Notes: generated from the sequence alone by a model not told the origin. 64,000 nucleotides of DNA from Clostridium sp. SM-530-WT-3G (GCF_012843905.1 NZ_JABAGC010000001.1:124001-188000); one strand, 5' to 3'. Counted from the first letter of the stretch, positions 17,954-27,641 are shown. Program-made: numbers and translations.

Positions 17954-20110
17954 TTAAACGATTCTCTTAAATTTCTTATCTATATCTGTACTAGTAAACT
18001 TAACTATTACTGGTCTTCCATGAGGACAATGAAATGGATCATCTATATATCTCAAATCCTCTACAAGCTTAACCATTTCCTTCATATCTAACTCATCATT
18101 ACCTTTAATAGCTGCCTTACATGCCTTAGTTGCTATAGCATTATGTTTAACTTCTATAGTTTTACCATTACCTAGATTCTTTAAATTATCTAATATTTCT
18201 AGGAATAGTCTTTTAGGATTTAATTTACCTAAGAAATATGGAACTTCTTTTAGTGCTAATGTAGTACCACCAAATTCCTCTAAAGTAAATCCTGCTTCTT
18301 TAAACACTTCTTTGTTTTCTTCAAAATAAGAGTAATCGTCCATTGTAAGATCCAATACACTTGGTACCATAAGTGGTTGAACTATAATATCTCCATTTTC
18401 TATCTCTTTTAAATATTTTTCAAAGTATATTTTTTCATGAGCAGCATGCTGGTCTATCATATAAAGAGTGCCATCATATTCACCTAATATATAGGTCTTA
18501 TTATACTGTCCTATTATAGTAATGGGTGGAAATTTTGCAGTTCTTTTTTCCTGTGGTGTTATATTGTTGTCTATAGAAGCTTCATTTGCAACAGATATAT
18601 TTTGAGATACTGTATCTTCAGTATCATCTACATGATTAGATTCCTTATATGATAAATTACCGTATGTTAAGGAATCCTTGTTATCTTCATTATTAAATTT
18701 CATATTCATATTAGACGCAAAATAATCATTATCATTTAATTGTTTATCAATACTAGATGAATATTCTTCATATTCATTGTTTTCCTGAATTACTTCTTTA
18801 GTTTCAAAATTACTACTATAATTAGTTTCTTCTTTGTGAGATTTTAAATCAACAGGTAAAATAACTTCTTTCTTTGTATCATTTTTGTTATCTGATACCA
18901 TTAAATCATTATTTTTATAATTATCATAAGTTGTTCTTGAACTTACACTATTATATGAATCAATTGAAGAGGAATTTGTAGAAGAGGTACTTGCTTTATA
19001 AGCATTATTAGCTAATTTAACTTTTTCCTCTTCCTCTTTGATTTTAAATGTTATTTCTTCAAATGATGGAGCAGGTTTTACTTCTGTTTTTTCCTCTTCT
19101 TCTATAGCAAAATTATCAAATACTTCATCCCTTAAAGATTTATGAACTGCACCAAATATCTTTTTAAAAATACTTCTTTCATCATTAAATTTCACTTCTG
19201 CCTTTGTTGGATGTATGTTTACATCTACATATTCAGGATATATTTCAATGAATAGAATAAAGAAAGGGAATTTATTTACTGTAGAAAATGATTTAAACGC
19301 CTGCTCAACAGCAACAGCTAAACTTCTATTCTTTATATATCTCTTATTTACAAATATGCTCTGATTATTTCTTGATCCTCTAGCTATTTCTTCCTTACCT
19401 ACATATCCATAAACAGTAACAAGGTCATCACTTTCTTCAAAATATAATATATTATCACTTATATTCTTGCCATAAATCATTCTAATAGTATCTTTTATAT
19501 CTCCATTTCCAAAAGTATGTATAACCTTTTTAGAATTATTAAACAGTTTAAAGCTTATATTAGGATTTGCTAAAGCAATTCTTGTAATTATATCATTTAT
19601 AAGTGAAGCTTCCTTAGAAGTTGATTTTAAGAATTTCTTTCTAGCTGGAACATTGAAAAATAAATCACGTACTTCGATTATAGTTCCATTATTTATACCA
19701 CATTGTGTTACTTCTGAGAACTTTCCTCCTTCAATGCTTATCTCATAACCAAACTCATCATCTTTAATCTTAGATTTTAAATTGACCTTGGCTACTGAAG
19801 CTATTGAAGGAAGAGCTTCACCTCTAAACCCAAGAGTATGTATATTGTATATATCCTCTGATTCTTTTATTTTACTTGTAGCATGTGGTAAGAATGCTTT
19901 TTTTATATCATCCTTATATATTCCATCACCATCATCTACAATACGTATAAGAGATGTGCCACCATCTTCTATTTCTATTAAAATACTTTTTGCATTTGCA
20001 TCTATAGAATTTTCAACTAATTCTTTAACCACAGACGAAGGTCTTTCAACCACTTCACCAGCAGCAATCTTATTAGCTGTATCTTCATTTAAAATATTAA
20101 TTCTTTTCAT
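17954..20110 (-). CDS. mutL: DNA mismatch repair endonuclease MutL
   Basis: The 718-aa protein couples mismatch recognition by MutS to strand nicking. The N-terminal GHKL ATPase (1-330) shows catalytic Glu33/Asn34 (LVENSIDA), DDGDGI and GFRGEAL at 94-100. A Ser/Asn/Glu-rich linker (about 345-525) is unusually long and polar. The C-terminal endonuclease site DQHAAHEKIYFE (553-564) plus CPHGRPVI near the end show a nicking-type MutL, as in MutH-lacking bacteria. AGGAGG lies 11 bases before ATG. mutS is 20 kb away rather than adjacent. Confidence 0.96.
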   Translation of the reverse strand: MKRINILNEDTANKIAAGEVVERPSSVVKELVENSIDANAKSILIEIEDGGTSLIRIVDDGDGIYKDDIKKAFLPHATSKIKESEDIYNIHTLGFRGEALPSIASVAKVNLKSKIKDDEFGYEISIEGGKFSEVTQCGINNGTIIEVRDLFFNVPARKKFLKSTSKEASLINDIITRIALANPNISFKLFNNSKKVIHTFGNGDIKDTIRMIYGKNISDNILYFEESDDLVTVYGYVGKEEIARGSRNNQSIFVNKRYIKNRSLAVAVEQAFKSFSTVNKFPFFILFIEIYPEYVDVNIHPTKAEVKFNDERSIFKKIFGAVHKSLRDEVFDNFAIEEEEKTEVKPAPSFEEITFKIKEEEEKVKLANNAYKASTSSTNSSSIDSYNSVSSRTTYDNYKNNDLMVSDNKNDTKKEVILPVDLKSHKEETNYSSNFETKEVIQENNEYEEYSSSIDKQLNDNDYFASNMNMKFNNEDNKDSLTYGNLSYKESNHVDDTEDTVSQNISVANEASIDNNITPQEKRTAKFPPITIIGQYNKTYILGEYDGTLYMIDQHAAHEKIYFEKYLKEIENGDIIVQPLMVPSVLDLTMDDYSYFEENKEVFKEAGFTLEEFGGTTLALKEVPYFLGKLNPKRLFLEILDNLKNLGNGKTIEVKHNAIATKACKAAIKGNDELDMKEMVKLVEDLRYIDDPFHCPHGRPVIVKFTSTDIDKKFKRIV

Positions 20111-20166
20111 TTATATATATTCCTCCTAAGTGAGAGTCCAAATCTTGCATTTCGTTTCTCGAACTT

Positions 20167-20194
20167 ACACCTCTAAACGTATGTGAAGAGGTGT
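20167..20194 (-). promoter_or_regulatory. 5'-leader hairpin of mutL
   Basis: ACACCTCT and AGAGGTGT pair perfectly over 8 bp around a 12-base loop, about 55 bases upstream of the mutL start. Neither side has a long T-tract, so it looks like a leader stem rather than a terminator. Confidence 0.45.
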
Positions 20195-20223
20195 TTCCTT
20201 ATAACGCTAACTGTTTTTCATAA

Positions 20224-20251
20224 AATATCGTTGCCATTTGTGGCAATGATA
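20224..20251. repeat. palindromic repeat, copy 1
   Basis: ATATCGTTGCCA and TGGCAATGATAT form a 12-bp stem (one G-U) around TTTG. Nineteen bases, TCGTTGCCATTTGTGGCAA, are identical in copy 2 at 20352-20370. Confidence 0.7.
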
Positions 20252-20352
20252 TTATTATAATACAATCAAAGCTTTTATTAAATACAGTATGACTACTACT
20301 TTTACCAGTACTATAATCAAAGTTTATCATATTAATTGTTTTTATATAATTT

Positions 20353-20372
20353 CGTTGCCATTTGTGGCAACG
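20353..20372. repeat. palindromic repeat, copy 2
   Basis: CGTTGCCA and TGGCAACG form a perfect 8-bp stem around TTTG. It shares 19 bases with copy 1, but the flanks differ, so the repeat is confined to the hairpin. Confidence 0.7.
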
Positions 20373-20454
20373 GTATGAATTTTATAACCTTTAGTAATAC
20401 ATGTAAGTAAAAAAGTAACCTTTTAATATTATAAAAATATGTAGTTTCATGTAC

Positions 20455-20493
20455 TAAAATAAAGGACTTACCACTGAATAATGATAAGTCCTT
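20455..20493 (-). terminator. rho-independent terminator of the symporter gene
   Basis: AAGGACTTA and TAAGTCCTT form a perfect 9-bp stem; the - strand continues TTTATTTTAG. It lies about 27 bases after the symporter stop. Confidence 0.75.
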
Positions 20494-20519
20494 AAAGTTA
20501 TTATAAAGTTAATGTTTTA

Positions 20520-21788
20520 CTATTCAGCATTAAATACTTCCATATTTAAAGCATTATCCTGTTGAGCAACAATTGTTGTACATACTGCATCTCCAGTTAT
20601 ATTTACCGCTGTCCTTGTCATATCCAATATTCTATCAATACCCATTATTAGTCCAATACCTTCAACTGGTAAGTTAACAGAAGCAAATACCATAGATAAG
20701 GTTATAAGTCCAACACTAGGAACTCCTGCTGTACCAATTGAAGCAAGTGTTGCTGTTGCAATAACAGTTATATAATCTGTAGGTGTTAAGTTGATACCAA
20801 ATGCTTGAGCTACAAATACAACTGCTACTCCCTGCATAATAGCAGTACCATCCATATTTACAGTTGCCCCAAGAGGTATAGTAAATGATGATATCTTCTT
20901 AGATACACCCATTTTAGTTTTTAATGTTTCTATAGACATTGGAATAGTAGCATTTGATGTTGCTGTTGAAAATGCAAATCCCATAACAGGTAAGAATTTT
21001 TTAATAAATTTAATTGGATTAAGCTTAGTAAATAATTTAAGTAATACAAGATATACTCCAAAGCATTGTAATCCAAGAGCTATGAATACACCAAGCATGT
21101 ATTTGATTAATGGTAAGAATGCACTAAATCCTATTCCCGAGAATGTCTTTGCTATTAAGCAGAAAACACCAATAGGTGCAAGCTTCATAACAAGCATAGT
21201 CATTTCCATCATTATTCTATTTGCTTCATTAAAGAATTTCTCAATTATAGGAGTTTCACCAGATATTTTTGCAAGTATTATACCAATTATTAAAGAAAAT
21301 AATATTATTTGAAGCATATTACCTTGAGCTAGTGAATTAATTGGATTCTTAGGTACTATGTCAAGTATTACATCTGCAAAACTTTTAGATTCTGGAACTG
21401 TTGTCTGAGCAGATTGAAGAGATGATACATCTAATCCAATACCAGGATTTATAAGATTACCTACAGTTAATGCTACTGTTATAGCAAGTGCTGTAGTGAA
21501 AAGATAAAAACACATTGTTTTAACCCCAACTTTTCCAAGTCTCTTAGTATCGCCAATAGACATGCTTCCACATACTAATGAGCAGAAAACAAGAGGTACA
21601 ACTAGCATTTGCATTGCTCTTAAGAAACCATTACCTATAATATAAAATACCCCGTTTACAAAAAACGATTTTATTGATCCATCTGGAACTAAATAGTGCA
21701 AAATCACACCTGCTAATGCCCCTAAAAGCAGTGCAATAAATATTAGGGTTGTTAAACCTATTTTTTTCTTTGTATTAACTTGTTCCAT
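20520..21788 (-). CDS. dicarboxylate/amino acid:cation (Na+ or H+) symporter, DAACS family
   Basis: A 422-aa, eight-helix-type glutamate/dicarboxylate transporter. Family landmarks: the hairpin serine-region motif TSNATIPMSI (about 268-278), NMDGTAIMQG in TM7, and the substrate/cation-binding segment DRILDMTRTAVNITGDA in TM8. It imports anionic substrates such as glutamate, aspartate or C4-dicarboxylates with Na+ or H+; the sequence alone does not decide which. The start is ATG behind AAGGGGG. The next gene upstream (RmlD-like) ends 21 bp away with the same kind of ribosome site, so the two are probably one operon. Confidence 0.9.
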   Translation of the reverse strand: MEQVNTKKKIGLTTLIFIALLLGALAGVILHYLVPDGSIKSFFVNGVFYIIGNGFLRAMQMLVVPLVFCSLVCGSMSIGDTKRLGKVGVKTMCFYLFTTALAITVALTVGNLINPGIGLDVSSLQSAQTTVPESKSFADVILDIVPKNPINSLAQGNMLQIILFSLIIGIILAKISGETPIIEKFFNEANRIMMEMTMLVMKLAPIGVFCLIAKTFSGIGFSAFLPLIKYMLGVFIALGLQCFGVYLVLLKLFTKLNPIKFIKKFLPVMGFAFSTATSNATIPMSIETLKTKMGVSKKISSFTIPLGATVNMDGTAIMQGVAVVFVAQAFGINLTPTDYITVIATATLASIGTAGVPSVGLITLSMVFASVNLPVEGIGLIMGIDRILDMTRTAVNITGDAVCTTIVAQQDNALNMEVFNAE

Positions 21789-21808
21789 ACATATTCCCCC
21801 TTATTTTA

Positions 21809-22615
21809 TTACTTATTCTTAATGCTATTTAACATATCTTCTTCCCATGTAGGAAATTCATAAAGATTTGATACTCTTAACATAAAATCATCTAGCTGAA
21901 TATTTTTAATTTCACTTTTTTCACTTTTTTCATTTTTTTCGTTAAAATTAATTTTTTCAGGAGTATATTCTTCTAATTTACTGATAAATTCTAGACGAGT
22001 GCAGTAACCTCTGCTATGTGCATGATATACTCCATATTCTGGTGTGTTCATAAGCATTACAATAAATTTTGCAAGTTCAGAAGTGCTTGTAGGACAGATT
22101 TTTCTGCTTGAGTCATAATTATTATCGATATAATTATGTTGTTTGTCATATACATACCCAGTACGTACTATAAAATATTTTTGACTTAAATCCCTTACAA
22201 ATTTTTCACCCTCTAATTTTGATTTTCCATATACACTTGTTGCATTTGGTTCATCAAATTCTGTATAAGGTGTATCACTTTCAAGTCCAAATACATTATC
22301 AGTAGATAAGTGAATAAATCTAGCACCTATTTTCCTTGAGCATATAGCTAAATTTCTTGCGACTATAGCATTGATCTTATATGCTTTTTCAGGATTCTTT
22401 TTGCATTCATCAATATCATTAAAATCATAGCAATTAATAATGGCATCCGGCTGATTTAAATAACAAAATGCTAAAGCTTCATCAATAACATTTACATCAA
22501 CATCTTCAATACTTGTACTTAAAGTATTAATGAACTTTTGATCAAGAGATATTAGAATTGCCTGTCCTAATTTAGTTTCTGGACCTACAAGCCATACTTT
22601 GTGAATTTTCCTCAT
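21809..22615 (-). CDS. RmlD-like NAD(P)-dependent sugar-nucleotide reductase, divergent
   Basis: The 268-aa protein resembles dTDP-4-dehydrorhamnose reductase: a Rossmann N-terminus (KVWLVGPETKLGQAILISL, with a degenerate glycine motif), AFCYLNQPDAIINCYDFNDIDECKKNPEKAYKIN, LSTDNVFG and the catalytic YGKSKLEGE (Tyr/Lys). The glycine-rich loop is poorer than usual and no other dTDP-rhamnose genes are nearby, so the substrate may differ. A low-complexity NEKNEKSEKSE segment lies near residue 232. The start is ATG 22615, 7 bases after AGGGGG; an upstream extension has no ribosome site. It is followed by the symporter after 20 bp. Confidence 0.72.
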   Translation of the reverse strand: MRKIHKVWLVGPETKLGQAILISLDQKFINTLSTSIEDVDVNVIDEALAFCYLNQPDAIINCYDFNDIDECKKNPEKAYKINAIVARNLAICSRKIGARFIHLSTDNVFGLESDTPYTEFDEPNATSVYGKSKLEGEKFVRDLSQKYFIVRTGYVYDKQHNYIDNNYDSSRKICPTSTSELAKFIVMLMNTPEYGVYHAHSRGYCTRLEFISKLEEYTPEKINFNEKNEKSEKSEIKNIQLDDFMLRVSNLYEFPTWEEDMLNSIKNK

Positions 22616-22749
22616 GATTATTCCCCCTAATATTATTTTTAATGTATATATGGATGCATAATACACAAGTGCACTTTTCATCCATAATTTTAATATTTTA
22701 ACTATATTATACAATTAAAGTGTGTATTTTTAAACTCTTTATTGTAAGA

Positions 22750-23190
22750 CTAGCAATACATAATCATATTTTGAAGCATTAACCCACTTTTATCAGATAT
22801 GTAAGGTTCTCCTTCTTCAACAAAGCCTGCTTTTTTATAAAAATTTATAGTACTAATTCTTGCATTTAAATATAGCTGAGTAAACTTTTCTTTTTTTGCT
22901 TTTTCTATATGCTTGTTTAGCATTTTATGTCCAATCTTAAGATTTTCATATTCAGGAATAACAAATACATTAGTTATTTTTCCTTTTCCATCAATGTTAG
23001 TAAGTCTTGAGTACCCCACAATCTTATTTTTATCAAGAGCAACTAAATGATAGCTTATATTATCAAGAGAATCATATATATACTTGTTAATTTTATGATA
23101 TGGTTCAAATAATATCTTATATCTTAAAAGTGCAACTTGCTTAAACAGTTTATCTTTAACACCTATATATTTTATTGTTATATCTTTCAT
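22750..23190 (-). CDS. GNAT family N-acetyltransferase (146 aa)
   Basis: A compact single-domain GNAT: ITNVFVIPEYENLKIGHKMLNKHI gives the acetyl-CoA-binding strand and helix (Q/RxxGxG/A loop present in a reduced form), and INFYKKAGFVEEGEPY is the usual C-terminal signature. The arrangement resembles ElaA-type acetyltransferases. The substrate is unknown. AGGGG precedes ATG by about 8 bases. It is transcribed in the same direction as the RmlD-like gene, with a 134-bp gap. Confidence 0.82.
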   Translation of the reverse strand: MKDITIKYIGVKDKLFKQVALLRYKILFEPYHKINKYIYDSLDNISYHLVALDKNKIVGYSRLTNIDGKGKITNVFVIPEYENLKIGHKMLNKHIEKAKKEKFTQLYLNARISTINFYKKAGFVEEGEPYISDKSGLMLQNMIMYC

Positions 23191-23393
23191 GATATCAGCC
23201 CCTATTTGCTTATTGTTATAATTAATTATACACTATATTCAAAATATGTGGATATTTATTCAAATATTAATATTTTTATATACTAAAGTAAATAATAACA
23301 TAATGCATTATCAACACTAAAAAATAAATATTTAATGTATAATTTCTTTGTTTTAATGTATAATTAAAATAAAAAAACAGAAAGGTGATAACA

Positions 23394-23690
23394 ATGATAA
23401 ATTTAAAAGAAAACTCATATAAAGGTAGAACAATGAATTTAAGTTTAGATGATGGCACTGAATTACAATGCAAAGTTATAGATATCATTGAATTTAACTC
23501 TAAATATTACATAGCTCTTGTAAATGAAGATGGACATAGAGCTTTCATGTATGAATATCATGAAGAAAAAGATTCTGATGATTTTGAACTTCTTAACATA
23601 GATAATGAAGAAACATTTAATAAAGTAAAAGAAATATTCAATAAAATTATAGATGAAGATGAAGCAAATGAATCTGCTGATGTAGAATAA
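23394..23690 (+). CDS. DUF1292 family protein (YrzB-like)
   Basis: The 98-aa product is a small acidic protein with the DUF1292 pattern: LSLDDGTELQCKVIDIIEFNSKYYIALVN, a beta-rich core, and EETFNKVKEIFNKIIDE as the closing helix. Members are cytoplasmic, conserved in Firmicutes (often beside yrrK and yrrL) and have no known function. Here it is alone, on the opposite strand to its neighbours. The start is ATG 23394, 8 bases after AAAGG; an in-frame GTG overlaps that site. Confidence 0.8.
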   Translation: MINLKENSYKGRTMNLSLDDGTELQCKVIDIIEFNSKYYIALVNEDGHRAFMYEYHEEKDSDDFELLNIDNEETFNKVKEIFNKIIDEDEANESADVE

Positions 23691-23706
23691 TAAAATAGTC
23701 TTTATT

Positions 23707-23755
23707 TAAAAAGCTACACACCACTTTTTATGAAATAAGCGGTGTGTAGCTTTTG
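23707..23755 (+). terminator. strong terminator of the DUF1292 gene
   Basis: AAAGCTACACACC and GGTGTGTAGCTTT form a perfect 13-bp stem followed by T, with an A-run on the other side. It may act in both directions. Confidence 0.8.
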
Positions 23756-23765
23756 CATTGTAGAC

Positions 23766-23811
23766 AAATAAAAAGAAATCTGAAGATTATAACTCTAACC
23801 TTCAGATTTCT
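23766..23811 (-). terminator. rho-independent terminator of the purine permease gene
   Basis: AGAAATCTGAAG and CTTCAGATTTCT form a perfect 12-bp stem; the - strand reads on as TTTTTATTTG. It begins 15 bases after the permease stop. Confidence 0.88.
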
Positions 23812-23825
23812 AAAATAATCACCGC

Positions 23826-25151
23826 CTATTTAATTATAAATTTTAATATAAATATTATACCTATTACTACTGTAGTAATACTAATATCTTTTGCTTTTCC
23901 ACCAAAAATCTTAAGTACTATGTAAGATACAACTCCAAATACTATACCATCTGATATGCTGTAAGATAATGGCATCATGATTATTGTTAAGAAAGCAGGT
24001 ATTGCTTCTGTAAAATCACTTAATTCTATTTCTTTAATAGGTTCGATCATAAATAATCCTACTAATACTAATGCTGAACATGTAACTGCTGAAGTTATAG
24101 CACCAAATAGTGGAGCAAAGAATAATGATAATATAAACATTATTGCAGTTGATACTGCTGTTAATCCTGTTCTACCACCTTCAGCAACTCCTGAAGCACT
24201 TTCAACAAAAGTACTTACTGTACTTGTTCCTACGCAGGCACCAAATGTAGTTCCAATAGCATCTGCAAATAAAGCTTTCTTTATGTTAGGTACTTTTCCG
24301 TTTTCATCTAACATCTTAGCTTTTGTAGCTACACCAACTAAAGTTCCTATAGTATCAAACATATCCATGAATAATAATGTGAATAAAACTATCACCATGT
24401 CTAATGAAAAGATATTATGCCATTCAAATTTGAATAATAATGAATCAATTGATGGAGGCATACTTAAAATACTTGTTGGTACTGTTGTAACTCCTAATGG
24501 AATACCTATTATAGCTGTTATTAACATTCCTATAAATAATGCACCTTTTATATTTTTAATATAAAGAATACCAGTTATTAAAATACCAATTATAGCTAAA
24601 AGTCCCGATCCGCTTGTTATATTTCCTAATTCTAATATTGTTCCACCATCTTCAGGATGAACTATTACTCCTGCACCTTGAAGTCCTACTAATGCAATAA
24701 ATAATCCAATACCTACAGAAATAGCTTTTTTAATATTTGTTGGAATAGAATCTACTATTGCTTCACGTACATTAAATAATGTTAAAAATATAAAAATAAG
24801 ACCTTCTAAAAGCACTGCTGTTAATGCAAATTGGTACGAATATCCCATACCTAGAACTACTGTATAAGCAAAGAATGCATTAAGACCCATACCTGGAGCT
24901 TGAGCAAATGGAAGCTTTGCGTAAATACCCATGATTAAAGTAGCTACTACTGCTGACAATGCTGTTGCAGTAAATACTGCACCACTATCCATTCCTGCTG
25001 CTGATAAAATCGATGGATTTACGATTAAGATATATGCCATAGTCATAAAAGTCGTAAGTCCAGCAATAAATTCTGTCTTAACATTCGTATTATTTTTACT
25101 AAGACCGAAATAATTGTCTAGTTTACCATTTGTTTTAAATAAGTTTTTCAT
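23826..25151 (-). CDS. NCS2 family purine permease (AzgA/PbuG type)
   Basis: A 441-aa, multi-helix transporter. The N-terminus KTEFIAGLTTFMTMAYILIVNPSIL, AQAPGMGLNAFFAYTVVLGMGY and DTIGTLVGVATKAKM are diagnostic for the AzgA-like NCS2 group, which takes up hypoxanthine, guanine or adenine with H+. No purine riboswitch is visible in the 5' leader, although such permeases often have one. The ribosome site is weak (AAAGAGTGAG before ATG). The leader is rich in long T/A runs. Confidence 0.88.
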   Translation of the reverse strand: MKNLFKTNGKLDNYFGLSKNNTNVKTEFIAGLTTFMTMAYILIVNPSILSAAGMDSGAVFTATALSAVVATLIMGIYAKLPFAQAPGMGLNAFFAYTVVLGMGYSYQFALTAVLLEGLIFIFLTLFNVREAIVDSIPTNIKKAISVGIGLFIALVGLQGAGVIVHPEDGGTILELGNITSGSGLLAIIGILITGILYIKNIKGALFIGMLITAIIGIPLGVTTVPTSILSMPPSIDSLLFKFEWHNIFSLDMVIVLFTLLFMDMFDTIGTLVGVATKAKMLDENGKVPNIKKALFADAIGTTFGACVGTSTVSTFVESASGVAEGGRTGLTAVSTAIMFILSLFFAPLFGAITSAVTCSALVLVGLFMIEPIKEIELSDFTEAIPAFLTIIMMPLSYSISDGIVFGVVSYIVLKIFGGKAKDISITTVVIGIIFILKFIIK

Positions 25152-25326
25152 TGTCTCACTCTTTCGTATATGTAATTGTCACTTAATTATAGTAAATTAT
25201 ATTTTAGATTTTTTCAATACTTTTTTCGAATGTTTTTTATTATTTTTTTATTTTTTTTCGTATTTTAACTCTTAAAACACTAATTATACCCTTTATTTTT
25301 GAATTATTAACAAATAATATTATAAA

Positions 25327-25367
25327 TTGAAAAGAAAAAGAAGAACATAACCCTTATGTTCTTCTTT
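25327..25367 (-). terminator. rho-independent terminator
   Basis: AAAGAAGAACATAA and TTATGTTCTTCTTT form a perfect 14-bp stem with a CCC loop; the - strand continues TTTCTTTT. It ends the small YgjV-like gene. Confidence 0.88.
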
Positions 25368-25381
25368 AAATATATTTTATG

Positions 25382-25609
25382 TTATTTTTCTTGCATTAAC
25401 TTATAAATATAATAAATATTTACAAATACTATAATTAAGTTAACTATTGCAACAGGATAAGCTTTTATTGTAAAACCATAAAACACGAACAATATACTTC
25501 CTATAAGATTAATAAATCTAAGTTTGATAATATTTTTCATAAACATTGATAATCCTATAAGAATTGAAGCCGCATATCCTACATATTCTATCCATGGAAC
25601 ATTAAACAT
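25382..25609 (-). CDS. small YgjV-like inner-membrane protein (75 aa)
   Basis: Three hydrophobic segments (about residues 8-23, 32-48 and 52-69) with IEYVGYAASILIGLSMFMKNI and the RFINLIGSILFVFYGF phrase. This matches the half-size YgjV-like/SWEET-like membrane proteins common in clostridia. Transport function is not established. It sits between the pullulanase gene and the purine permease on the same strand, with its own terminator. Confidence 0.7.
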   Translation of the reverse strand: MFNVPWIEYVGYAASILIGLSMFMKNIIKLRFINLIGSILFVFYGFTIKAYPVAIVNLIIVFVNIYYIYKLMQEK

Positions 25610-25673
25610 AGTTTCACGCCTTTCAATAATAATATCTTTATTTAGTATGCGTAAATTATGTTATTATATTAAT

Positions 25674-27641
25674 TTATTTTTGCCCTAAAATTATTCCACT
25701 TTGCTTTGGAATGATTATTTCATCACATACATTAATATCAGAATAATACAACTCTGAAGATTCTTCATTTAGTAGAAGCTGCCACTTACCCTCTGGAAGT
25801 TTTATATGGATATTATCTAAACTACTGTTGTAAGCTATATAAAGTTTGTTATACAAATCAAGAGAATCATCATAATTTCTAAGTGTATATGAAACTAGTC
25901 CTTCATGAATTGTGTCATCAAAATCATATAGCTCTAAATTATCATTATTAAAACTATTAAGTGGTTTAAATAGTTTTCTTAATACTATAAGCCCTCTGTA
26001 ATATTCAACTAAATCCTTGAATTCATAAGCTCTATTCCAATCTATCATGTTAAGCTCTGGTGATAAGTTATAGCTGTTATCTTCTCCATGCTTTGTTCTT
26101 GCAAATTCCTCTCCAGCTTGAATGAAATTCATTCCTTGACATGTAAAAGTTATGACTGCAGCGAGTTTATTTAATCTTATTATTTCTTCATCATATGATT
26201 CATAGTCTTTATCTTTTCGTAATGTTTCAATTAACTTATCATATAACGTAAAGTTATCATGGGCAGATACGTATGATATAATCTGTTTTGGTGATTTTGG
26301 CGAATATTCCTTGTTATTTTTACACCACCCTAATACACATGATTTTATCTTATCTTCAAATCCTTTACCGCCATTAATAAATCCAGGTACTTCACCATAA
26401 AATACATGTCCCTTTATAGAATCTCTAGTATCATCACAGAAAATACTTATATTTTCATCTAATAAAGCTATATTTTTCTTTAATGCAGGTATGGCGTTGT
26501 TTTCCATTGATGTATCATCTGCAGCCCATGGCTCACCATACATTAATATTTTTTCTCCATTTGGAAGCTCATTTAAAGATTTTCTTATTTCATTCATGGT
26601 TTCAACATCATGAAGTCCCATTAAATCAAATCTAAAACCATCAATATGATATTCTTTTGCCCAGTATACAATAGAATCAACCATATATTTTCTAAACATT
26701 ACTCTATCACTTGCAGTATCATTTCCACATGCAGATCCATTAGACAACGTTCCATCTTCATTTACTCTGTAATAATAATATGGAACTGTCTTCTGCAATG
26801 AAGTATCTAAATTATAAGTATGATTATATACTACATCCATAATCACATTTATTCCTGCTTTATGAAGAGCTTGTACCATTTGCTTAAATTCTTTTATTCT
26901 AACGCTACCATCGAAAGGATTTGTAGAATAAGAACCTTCTGGTACATTATAGTTTACAGGGTCGTATCCCCAATTAAATTGAGTGTCATCCTTTAAGCTT
27001 TCATCTACTGAACCAAAATCAAAACAAGGTAATAAATGAACATGAGTTATTCCTAGGGATTCTAAATAATCTATACCTGTTTTATGAATTTTATCATTGT
27101 TTAGGGTAGTTCCAGTTTGAGTAAAAGCAAGATATTTACCTCTATATTCATCTTTTATTCCACTTGCTTTATCATAAGAAAAATCCTTAATATGAAGTTC
27201 ATATATTACTGGATATCTATCATCTCTGTCTCTTATATAATCTTCCTCCCAACCTTCAGGATTTGTATCCTTTAAATCAAGTATCATACTTCTTTTACCA
27301 TTTACTCCACAAGCTATACTATATGGGTCACATGTATAATTAACCGAATCATTAACATAAATCTTGTAATCATAGTATAAGTTGTTAAGATCATCATAAA
27401 CTATGCATTCCCATATTCCTTTTTCCTTAGGCTCCAGTTCACGACAAAGGATTCTATCCTCTTCATTATAATTTCCGCTCTTATAAATATTTAATATTAT
27501 CTTTTCAGCAGTTGGTGCCCATATTTTAAAAATAGTTTTTTCTTTAGTATAAGTTATTCCTAAATCATTATTTGAATATGTGTATTTTTCAATAAATTCA
27601 TCTGAAGAATAAAGTTTTTTTAATTCAATAGGTGTTAGCAT
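25674..27641 (-). CDS. pulA: type I pullulanase (cytoplasmic)
   Basis: Pullulanase hydrolyses alpha-1,6 branches of pullulan, glycogen or branched dextrins. The 655-aa protein has an N-terminal CBM48-like module, the type I signature FNWGYDP (222-228), and the GH13 sites DVVYNH (269-274), DGFRFD with nucleophile Asp339, GEPW with acid/base Glu370 and SAHDN with Asp462. There is no signal peptide, so it acts inside the cell on imported oligosaccharides. It overlaps the end of the upstream GH133 gene by 7 bases, with AAGGAG inside that gene, so the two are translationally linked. It is the last gene of the maltodextrin operon. Confidence 0.95.
   Translation of the reverse strand: MLTPIELKKLYSSDEFIEKYTYSNNDLGITYTKEKTIFKIWAPTAEKIILNIYKSGNYNEEDRILCRELEPKEKGIWECIVYDDLNNLYYDYKIYVNDSVNYTCDPYSIACGVNGKRSMILDLKDTNPEGWEEDYIRDRDDRYPVIYELHIKDFSYDKASGIKDEYRGKYLAFTQTGTTLNNDKIHKTGIDYLESLGITHVHLLPCFDFGSVDESLKDDTQFNWGYDPVNYNVPEGSYSTNPFDGSVRIKEFKQMVQALHKAGINVIMDVVYNHTYNLDTSLQKTVPYYYYRVNEDGTLSNGSACGNDTASDRVMFRKYMVDSIVYWAKEYHIDGFRFDLMGLHDVETMNEIRKSLNELPNGEKILMYGEPWAADDTSMENNAIPALKKNIALLDENISIFCDDTRDSIKGHVFYGEVPGFINGGKGFEDKIKSCVLGWCKNNKEYSPKSPKQIISYVSAHDNFTLYDKLIETLRKDKDYESYDEEIIRLNKLAAVITFTCQGMNFIQAGEEFARTKHGEDNSYNLSPELNMIDWNRAYEFKDLVEYYRGLIVLRKLFKPLNSFNNDNLELYDFDDTIHEGLVSYTLRNYDDSLDLYNKLYIAYNSSLDNIHIKLPEGKWQLLLNEESSELYYSDINVCDEIIIPKQSGIILGQK

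Larger units (their letters stand above)
20111..20519. other. mutL upstream region with structured leader and two palindromic repeats
   Basis: About 400 bp holding, from left: the mutL ribosome site, a hairpin at 20167-20194, two copies of a TTGCCATTTGTGGCAA palindrome, and the symporter terminator. No ORF is convincing. The - strand promoter of mutL must lie here, but no clear pair was found. Confidence 0.6.

Noticed and set aside
23977-24564. 195-codon + strand frame
   Set aside because: Antisense of the purine permease transmembrane segments; long only because the - strand codons rarely create stops in this frame.
25152-25330. Possible purine riboswitch upstream of the NCS2 permease
   Set aside because: The conserved purine-riboswitch core and paired stems are not present; the leader is mainly poly-A/T.
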